Source of the DNA: Candidatus Buchananbacteria bacterium RIFCSPLOWO2_02_FULL_46_11b
Lineage (GTDB): Bacteria; Patescibacteriota; Patescibacteriia; Buchananbacterales; UBA6539
Direction: 5' to 3'
Assembly: GCA_001817615.1 (NCBI GenBank)
Contig: MHIR01000036.1
Span: 1 to 9,433, forward strand
DNA: 9,433 nt
The notes beneath the pieces were generated by a model. It made no database searches, was not told the origin of the DNA, and saw only the letters and a list, made by a program, of their open reading frames with translations. Below, in pieces: positions 1-4,224 of the stretch; the first letter of the stretch is position 1, and every line of letters starts with the position of its first letter. The position numbers were made by a program, and so were the translations under genes.

Positions 1-55
1 TCCCAACCAGGTTATCGCTCAAGAAACCGGCCTGGGTGGGGCAATAGAAACTTGA
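1..55 (+). CDS. C-terminal fragment of a probable plus-strand gene (5' end outside window)
   Basis: Reading from base 2, the plus strand stays open for 17 codons (PNQVIAQETGLGGAIET) and stops at TGA 53-55. Of the three plus frames, this one has the purine-rich first codon positions typical of coding DNA. The other two frames also run into stops by 69 and read as less protein-like peptides. The gene would be convergent with the minus-strand gene ending at 147, which would explain why hairpins fill the 90-base gap between them. The fragment is too short to assign a family. It could also be non-coding: bases 2-11 and 31-40 can pair with one mismatch. Confidence 0.35.
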   Translation, partial: PNQVIAQETGLGGAIET

Positions 56-65
56 ACTCACAAGA

Positions 66-88
66 ATAGGGGGCGTGCGCCCCCCTAT
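66..88 (+). terminator. GC-rich hairpin, possible terminator of the plus-strand gene
   Basis: Bases 66-73 (ATAGGGGG) pair perfectly with 81-88 (CCCCCTAT) around a 7-base loop, giving an 8-bp stem. It starts 11 bases after the probable plus-strand stop at 53-55. The nearest plus-strand T-run (106-111) is 17 bases beyond the stem, so this is not a textbook intrinsic terminator. The minus strand shows no T-run directly after the stem either. Its place in a convergent gap suggests transcript-end or 3'-protection duty; this is inference. Confidence 0.4.
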
Positions 89-127
89 CAATAGGCTACC
101 GCGGATTTTTTGGTTTGTCAAATTTTT

Positions 128-160
128 AAAAAAACCGCGCTTGAATTCAGTCAAACGCGG
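128..160 (-). terminator. Intrinsic terminator of the PH-like membrane protein gene
   Basis: On the minus strand a 10-bp stem (CCGCGTTTGA against TCAAGCGCGG, one G-T wobble; plus positions 151-160 and 135-144) encloses a 6-base loop. It is followed directly by seven T residues (plus 128-134). The TGA stop of the gene (147-149) falls inside the loop, so the last codons form the 5' arm of the terminator. Confidence 0.85.
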
Positions 161-605
161 GCGAAACCCCGTTGGGGCCCAATTTGGCCGTAAGCTCTTC
201 TTTGAGCTTTTGGCAATCGGCTCGGGACAACAAAGAAAGATTGAAATGAAATTCCTTTGTCCGGGAACTGACGACTAAAGTCGGCCGGAAAACAAAAAGC
301 CAATAACCTTGCCAAACGCCGATGGCCGTGATCTCCTCCCATTTGATTTTTATTTCTTGGCCGCTTCTTGATACGCCCAGCCCCTCCTGGTCAAGCCAAA
401 GCTGGCCGCGATAAACCAGCAAAATCGTCAAAGCCAGATCAAAAAATATCCACCACACAAGCGGCAAAGCGATAATCTGAAAAATATTATGGCCAAAACC
501 CGCCGGATTCCAGTTTTTACAGGCCATAAGGGTGTAGAACGCCGGCAAAAACGCGGCCCAAAGTATTCTGTTAAACAAGTATTCCTTGCTTGGCTGATAA
601 ACCAT
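147..605 (-). CDS. Two-helix membrane protein with C-terminal PH-like domain, function unknown
   Basis: This is a 152-residue protein. Two hydrophobic segments, roughly residues 13-29 and 41-65, are separated by a short loop. From about residue 68 it becomes a beta-rich soluble tail, with the pattern of a hydrophobic strand, 'DQEGLGVSRSGQEIKIKWEEITAIGVW', more strands and a final amphipathic helix (about 127-142). Two helices plus an 'i-W-x-x-I' core is the layout of bacterial PH-like (bPH/YcxB-like) membrane proteins, so this is a fold-level call, not a function. The start is well fixed: AAAGGAGG lies 7 bases upstream of ATG (603-605). The gene is a single transcription unit, with a probable promoter at 659-686 and a terminator overlapping its stop. 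It is separated from the upstream gene by that gene's own terminator (709-739). The tail faces the cytoplasm if the N-terminus does; no binding partner can be read from the sequence. Confidence 0.8.
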   Translation of the reverse strand: MVYQPSKEYLFNRILWAAFLPAFYTLMACKNWNPAGFGHNIFQIIALPLVWWIFFDLALTILLVYRGQLWLDQEGLGVSRSGQEIKIKWEEITAIGVWQGYWLFVFRPTLVVSSRTKEFHFNLSLLSRADCQKLKEELTAKLGPNGVSPAFD

Positions 606-612
606 CGGTTCG

Positions 613-620
613 CCTCCTTT
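613..620 (-). promoter_or_regulatory. Strong Shine-Dalgarno site of the PH-like membrane protein
   Basis: The minus strand reads AAAGGAGG, 7 bases before the ATG at 603-605. It is a near-perfect anti-16S match and fixes the start. It stands out because most other genes in the window have no recognisable SD. Confidence 0.8.
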
Positions 621-658
621 TGTTTTGGCTTCAGTTTCAAGGTGCGATGATATTTTTC

Positions 659-686
659 AGCTTAGCATAAATGATAAAAAAATCAA
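659..686 (-). promoter_or_regulatory. Probable sigma-70-type promoter of the PH-like membrane protein
   Basis: On the minus strand, TTGATT (plus 681-686) is followed after 16 bases by TAAGCT (plus 659-664). The TAAGCT is preceded by TGC, giving an extended -10 of form TGnTAnnnT. Transcription would start near 652, leaving a leader of about 47 bases that contains the strong SD. The site sits between the upstream terminator (709-739) and the gene, where a promoter is required. The -10 match is only partial. Confidence 0.4.
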
Positions 687-708
687 GCCCGGGCGGGATC
701 GGTGATAT

Positions 709-739
709 AAAAAAAGCCTCCTAAATTCATTTAGGAGGC
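709..739 (-). terminator. Intrinsic terminator after the 73-residue protein gene
   Basis: On the minus strand a perfect 10-bp stem, GCCTCCTAAA with TTTAGGAGGC (plus 716-725 and 730-739), closes a 4-base loop. Seven T residues follow (plus 709-715). It lies 35 bases beyond the stop of the 775-996 gene. With no terminator between that gene and tgt, it probably ends a shared transcript. Confidence 0.92.
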
Positions 740-774
740 AGGCGCATGGCGCAAAAGAGCTTTTTTTAACTCAT

Positions 775-996
775 TTAATCTCCATTAAGAGAGCCAAAAA
801 TTCTGCCGTCAGACGTCTGGCGCAATGGCGGGGTTTGTTTGAGCAACCTAACGGCCCACTCCGCTTCTTTATTGTCCTTATTTCTTCTAATCTTGACGTA
901 GTCGTCATCGTTCAGAAAAAACCCGATGACTATCCCCGTATTTCCGCTTATTAAATTTTTAACCCGCATCCCTTCTTCTAGATCCCTTTTTTGCAT
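775..996 (-). CDS. Small protein, possibly SH3/KOW-like beta fold, function unknown
   Basis: This is a 73-residue protein that I do not recognise as a named family. Residues 9-53 show 'G-M-R-V-x5-SG-x2-GIVIGFF-x3-D-D-Y-V-K-I-R-R' and later 'E-A-E-W-A-V-R-L-L'. These are alternating short strands with conserved-looking glycines and a tryptophan (W47), as in small SH3/KOW-type barrels that bind nucleic acid or protein. The last 20 residues are probably disordered. There is no signal peptide or membrane segment, so it should be cytosolic. The start ATG (994-996) is supported by GAAAGGAG nine bases upstream; an internal ATG at codon 10 has no comparable site. It lies 33 bases downstream of tgt with no terminator between, so it is probably co-transcribed with tgt and ends at the terminator 709-739. 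The link to tRNA modification is positional only. Confidence 0.75.
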   Translation of the reverse strand: MQKRDLEEGMRVKNLISGNTGIVIGFFLNDDDYVKIRRNKDNKEAEWAVRLLKQTPPLRQTSDGRIFGSLNGD

Positions 997-1005
997 ATCG
1001 CGCCG

Positions 1006-1013
1006 CTCCTTTC
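1006..1013 (-). promoter_or_regulatory. Shine-Dalgarno site of the 73-residue protein
   Basis: The minus strand reads GAAAGGAG, 9 bases before the ATG at 994-996. It favours this start over the in-frame ATG at codon 10. Confidence 0.7.
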
Positions 1014-1029
1014 TTGTTTTGGCCGCCAG

Positions 1030-2178
1030 CTATAGCAAACCCGCCTTAATATCTTCTCTTATTCTAACCATTAAGTCAAGGTAGAATTTCAGATTATTCA
1101 AGGTCGCCAATCTCATACTTAATGGTTCGTTGGTGGCGAATAAGTGATGCAGGTAGGCCTTTGAGTATTGCTTGAGATTGGTTTGGTTGATTGGCGATAA
1201 GTCGGTTTTGTAGCGGGAATTGGTGATGTTGATAGTTTGGTAGAACTTCCCCTTTAGTTGGTTGGGTCGGAGCCTCTGCTCCGACGACGGCAGCAGAGGC
1301 TGCCGTTTACCAGAAGACCAAAGGTAAAGTCTGCCGTGCCTGGCTTCTCTGGTCGGAATGACGCAGTCAAACATATCAATCCCCTCCTTGACCGCGGCGA
1401 CAATTTCTTCGGGCCGGCCCAGGCCCATTAGATAGCGGGGCTTATTTTCCGGCAAAAGCGGCACGACCCAGTCCAAAATCGGCTTCATTTTCTCGCGCGG
1501 CTCGCCCACGGCCACGCCGCCGACGGCATAGCCGTCAAACTTAAGCGCGGTTAAATCTTTGGCGGATTTTAAACGTAAATCTTTATAAACTCCGCCCTGA
1601 ATAATGCCAAACAATATTGATTTATTTTGTTCTTTTGTTCTCTTGTTCCCTTGTTCTCTTGCCGCCAAACAACGTTTCGCCCAGCGGCTCGTGCGCTCCA
1701 TGGCTAATTTCACTTTTTCCTTGCTTGCCGGATAACCGATGACATCGTCAAAAGCCATGGCCAGGTCAACCCCCAGGTCTTTTTGAATTTGGACGGAAAG
1801 CTCGGGCGTCAGCAAATATTTGCGCCCGCTTGACGGCTCGCTGAATTCCGCGCCTTTTTCGGAAATCTTTCTGATTTTAGACAGAGAAAATACTTGAAAC
1901 CCGCCGGAATCGGTCAAAATCGGGCCGGGCCAGTTCATGTATTGATGCAGACCGCCGGCTTTTTTAATCAGTTTTGAACCGGGCGCCAGAAACAAATGGT
2001 AAGCGTTGGCTAAAACTATTTGCGCGCCCAGGCCTTTTAATTCGTCCGCCGTCAGATTTTTCACCGCGCCCTTGGTGGCAATGGGCATAAAAAAAGGACC
2101 GTCAACGAGGCCGTGAGGAGTAGTCAGGCGGGTTAAACGGGCTTTTGATTTGTTTGAGGTTTTGAGAAGCTTAAACAT
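1030..2178 (-). CDS. tgt: tRNA-guanine(34) transglycosylase (queuine/preQ1 tRNA-ribosyltransferase)
   Basis: Tgt swaps guanine 34 of tRNAs with GUN anticodons (Asp, Asn, His, Tyr) for preQ1 or queuine, the entry step of queuosine formation in tRNA. With the start at 2178 the protein has 382 residues. Family landmarks are all in order: LTTPHG near the N-terminus, the base-binding Asp in TDSGGFQ (D90), FDD (D144), FGIIQGG (Q194), YAVGGVAVGE (216-226), and the nucleophile Asp in FDCVIPTREARHG (D271). The reading frame extends upstream to an ATG at 2206-2208. Those ten extra residues (MFLCFYVFML) come from an AT-rich repeat, whereas MFKLLKTSN matches the usual Tgt start, so I chose 2178; no start has an SD. 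Three oddities: the CxCxxC zinc cysteines before YLHHLF are absent, about 20 extra residues follow HGRLYL (coded by a double hairpin), and an 8-bp tandem repeat is coded near residues 173-184. The stop is TAG at 1030-1032. The family is certain; activity and substrate (preQ1 or salvaged queuine) are not. Confidence 0.95.
   Translation of the reverse strand: MFKLLKTSNKSKARLTRLTTPHGLVDGPFFMPIATKGAVKNLTADELKGLGAQIVLANAYHLFLAPGSKLIKKAGGLHQYMNWPGPILTDSGGFQVFSLSKIRKISEKGAEFSEPSSGRKYLLTPELSVQIQKDLGVDLAMAFDDVIGYPASKEKVKLAMERTSRWAKRCLAAREQGNKRTKEQNKSILFGIIQGGVYKDLRLKSAKDLTALKFDGYAVGGVAVGEPREKMKPILDWVVPLLPENKPRYLMGLGRPEEIVAAVKEGIDMFDCVIPTREARHGRLYLWSSGKRQPLLPSSEQRLRPNQLKGKFYQTINITNSRYKTDLSPINQTNLKQYSKAYLHHLFATNEPLSMRLATLNNLKFYLDLMVRIREDIKAGLL
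1267..1306. repeat. Double-hairpin palindromic element inside tgt
   Basis: Two perfect hairpins stand side by side. One is TCGGAGC/GCTCCGA (1267-1273 and 1278-1284) with loop CTCT. The other is ACGGCAGC/GCTGCCGT (1287-1294 and 1299-1306) with loop AGAG. The two loops are complementary, so 1271-1280 (AGCCTCTGCT) also pairs perfectly with 1292-1301. The element is read in frame as Tgt residues about 291-304 (KRQPLLPSSEQRLR), inside a stretch that standard Tgt proteins lack. Confidence 0.85.
1629..1660. repeat. Four-copy 8-bp tandem repeat inside tgt
   Basis: Plus-strand units are GTTCTTTT, GTTCTCTT, GTTCCCTT and GTTCTCTT, back to back. Eight is not a multiple of three, so the coded peptide (around EQGNKRTKEQNK) is not repetitive, although total length keeps the tgt frame open. 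The 12-mer TGTTCTCTTGTT at 1636-1647 also occurs at 9194-9205 within the intergenic AT-rich repeat, hinting at a shared origin. Confidence 0.8.
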
Positions 2179-2181
2179 AAG

Positions 2182-2263
2182 CATGAAAACATAAAAACAC
2201 AAGAACATAAAAACAAGCTTTTTTAATAATTTGTTTTTATGTTTTCATGTTCTTGTGTTTTTA
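2182..2263. repeat. AT-rich intergenic inverted repeat, copy 1 (upstream of tgt)
   Basis: The gap 2179-2306 between the DUF11-type gene and tgt is largely filled by this element. An 18-bp perfect inverted repeat, CATGAAAACATAAAAACA (2182-2199) against 2232-2249, is flanked and interleaved by further copies of the same short words (ACAAGAACAT, AAAAACAA), so several foldings compete. Bases 2222-2253 match 9168-9199 at 31 of 32 positions. The left arm lies directly next to the chosen tgt start and supplies the in-frame upstream ATG codons. There is no GC-rich stem, so it is a poor intrinsic terminator. Confidence 0.8.
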
Positions 2264-2306
2264 ATTTTGATCTCTCGAATTATCACTTTCACTTCAGCTT
2301 TTAAAT

Positions 2307-4220
2307 TTACTCCGTGATGTCAATCACTAATCCCTTCCCTCCGGCAATCTGATCGTCTTCCAGGTTTGAAGTCACGGCTTTGCCGGTTTGACTGATGGGC
2401 GAATTGGTCACTTTATCCAAAGCGTTAAAAATGGTCTGGTCGGTTAAAATCAGAAGTTTTTTTACCTGCGACTTGGTCGGAACCACGGCCAGGTCAAACC
2501 AGACATTGATGTCGTCAAAATTTTTGTTGGGCGGAACGCGGTTTATGGTCCAGGCAATTTCATTGGTTTTGGCGCTATAAGCGACTTCGCCGGCCTTCAC
2601 GCCATATTTATTGACCCAGGAAACGCCCGCCGGCAGTTTGGTTGTCACCGTCACGCCCGTGATTTCATGCAGGCTGTTTGACAAAGACCAATAGATTCTA
2701 AAACTGGTTTTTTGGCCGACCACCGGCGGCAGGGGGCCCGAGCCGACGGCGATATTGTCATCGTCAAAATACCGGCCTTCAACTTTCAAAGAAACATCGG
2801 TATTGATATTGTTTAAAATTTCATTGCTGACGATTTTTAAATCCGCGGCGGCCATTTCTCCGATTTTGGCCAGGCTGGCCCTGGCCTGGCTTTTGACCTG
2901 CAAATTGTCTTTTTCCACATTAACCTCGCCGATTTCTTTGACTTTGACGGTAAAGTCAATTGTCCCTTCGGCCAAAGGCCGCACTAAATCCAATTCGGAA
3001 ATTTGATCTTTGCTCCAGGTAATGGCATTGCCCGCCACTTGGCCGCCATGCTTGTCTTCCAGACTGGCCAAATCCAAAACCCCGGAATCAAAAACCAGGC
3101 TTAAAACCACTTCGTCCAAGTCCTGGTCGCCCAAATTTTTATAAACCAAGGAATAAGTCAAAGTCTGGCCGAAATTGATCGGCTGGTTTTGATTGGAGCC
3201 GTTAATGATTAAATCAAGGGTTAGATTGGAATTGGCCACTTCAGTAGTGACGGTTTTTTCCTGCTGGAGAAAAAATTCATTGGTTTCTTTCTTGTAAAAA
3301 CCGGCCTGGACAATAAAATTCGCCGCCGGGCTTTGCCTCAGGGCTAAATAGCCGCCGGTTATTTCAATCTCGCCTTTTTGCCCTTTTTCCAGTTTGGCAA
3401 TCAGCCATTGGTTGTTGATTTTTTGGCCGTCGGCCAAAGCCTCGCTTTCGGGCGGGGGCGTTGATTGCTGAAAAACAAAATTGGGCGGATAATTGGCGAT
3501 AATTTTTACGTTTTCCAAATCCTGTCCGGAATTATTCTGATAAGTCACTTTATAACTGGTTTTTTTCTCCGGCAAAATCTGGGCGGGCCCTTCCAGGCCG
3601 ATTTCCAAAATTGAAGCCGTCACTTGGTTGGAAAACGACGCGGTTTCTTTGAAAACCGAGCTGAAATTCGGGGGCTGGAAAGAAGCGGTGGCATTGATGG
3701 TTTTAATTGAGCCGACTTGTCCGATCAGCCGGCCCTTGATTTGAATTTTGCCGCCGCCGTTTTTGGCCAAATCCCCCAGTCGCCAGGCGGTCTTGAATTC
3801 ATTGGTCGGCGGCGGATCGGCCGAAATGAATTCAAAGCCGTCGGGATAGCGAAAAATCACTTCCAGGCCGCTTAAGCCGGCTTTTTCCAAATTTTTATAG
3901 TCCAAAACATAAATCAGTTCATTGCCGGAAGAAACGTTTTGCGGCCCGAAAAATTCAAGCTTCAGGCTTTTTTGGGAAAAATCGCCGCCATTGTTAAAAA
4001 TAACAAACCCGAGCCAGGTCAGGCCGGAAATGGCAATGGCCGCGGCGGCCAGGCTGATTAAAACCGCGCGCCAGCCGTTTTGGCGCTTGATATCCAAGTG
4101 GGAAATATCAGCCAAGGTGCCGTCTTTATTGCTGTAAATCTTCAATAAGCCGTTTTTGATGCTTAAGTCCTTCTGGTTTTTGGCGCTGTTCTTTAATTTT
4201 TTCAGACGATTTTTTTCCAT
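2307..4220 (-). CDS. Single-anchor surface protein with four DUF11-type beta repeats
   Basis: This is a 637-residue protein. A basic cytoplasmic N-terminus (1-50) is followed by one membrane segment (about 51-75) and then a long exterior region, giving an uncleaved type II signal anchor. The exterior holds about four related beta-sandwich modules near 86-195, 205-325, 332-430 and 475-600. Each has the core 'Y-x-Y-x-N-x-G-x-x-L-x-x-V-x-x-x-x-x-x-P-x-x-F', best seen in the first two (YPDGFEF...DPPPTNE and YPPNFVF...TPPPESE). This is the DUF11/conserved-repeat layout found in bacterial and archaeal surface proteins. No catalytic motif, LPxTG or C-terminal anchor is visible, so a structural or adhesive envelope role is inferred. 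The ATG at 4218-4220 lies 4 bases after the TAA of the DUF4012 gene and has no SD. The two genes are therefore almost surely co-transcribed and perhaps translationally coupled. Confidence 0.88.
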   Translation of the reverse strand: MEKNRLKKLKNSAKNQKDLSIKNGLLKIYSNKDGTLADISHLDIKRQNGWRAVLISLAAAAIAISGLTWLGFVIFNNGGDFSQKSLKLEFFGPQNVSSGNELIYVLDYKNLEKAGLSGLEVIFRYPDGFEFISADPPPTNEFKTAWRLGDLAKNGGGKIQIKGRLIGQVGSIKTINATASFQPPNFSSVFKETASFSNQVTASILEIGLEGPAQILPEKKTSYKVTYQNNSGQDLENVKIIANYPPNFVFQQSTPPPESEALADGQKINNQWLIAKLEKGQKGEIEITGGYLALRQSPAANFIVQAGFYKKETNEFFLQQEKTVTTEVANSNLTLDLIINGSNQNQPINFGQTLTYSLVYKNLGDQDLDEVVLSLVFDSGVLDLASLEDKHGGQVAGNAITWSKDQISELDLVRPLAEGTIDFTVKVKEIGEVNVEKDNLQVKSQARASLAKIGEMAAADLKIVSNEILNNINTDVSLKVEGRYFDDDNIAVGSGPLPPVVGQKTSFRIYWSLSNSLHEITGVTVTTKLPAGVSWVNKYGVKAGEVAYSAKTNEIAWTINRVPPNKNFDDINVWFDLAVVPTKSQVKKLLILTDQTIFNALDKVTNSPISQTGKAVTSNLEDDQIAGGKGLVIDITE

Positions 4221-4224
4221 GAGA

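Noticed and set aside
1..60. tRNA-like 3' end on the minus strand (GAGTTCAAGT followed by TTGCCCCACCCA)
   Set aside because: The T-stem pairs poorly (two mismatches in five), no matching 5' acceptor strand (GGGGCAA) occurs within tRNA distance, and no anticodon or D arm can be drawn. A plus-strand coding tail explains the stretch better.
147..149. Alternative genetic code (TGA read as Gly, as in Gracilibacteria)
   Set aside because: TGA ends the 147-605 gene inside its terminator and also ends the 9212 glycosyltransferase at the normal family length. Standard code fits every gene.
742..767. Plus-strand terminator (GCGC hairpin followed by seven T)
   Set aside because: The stem is only 4 bp and lies 8 bases before the T-run, and no plus-strand gene precedes it. 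The T-run sits just downstream of the minus-strand gene end.
2182..2263. CRISPR array
   Set aside because: The repeated words are short, interleaved and inverted, with no regular spacers. No cas gene is present.
2179..2306. preQ1 or other riboswitch in front of tgt
   Set aside because: The gap is AT-rich repeat built from short words. No compact preQ1 aptamer pattern or terminator with GC stem is visible.
2755..3006. Plus-strand open frames lying opposite the large genes (for example 2755-3006, 4997-5281, 6808-7083)
   Set aside because: They are shadows of well-supported minus-strand genes, have no SD or family motif, and have amino-acid compositions typical of antisense frames.
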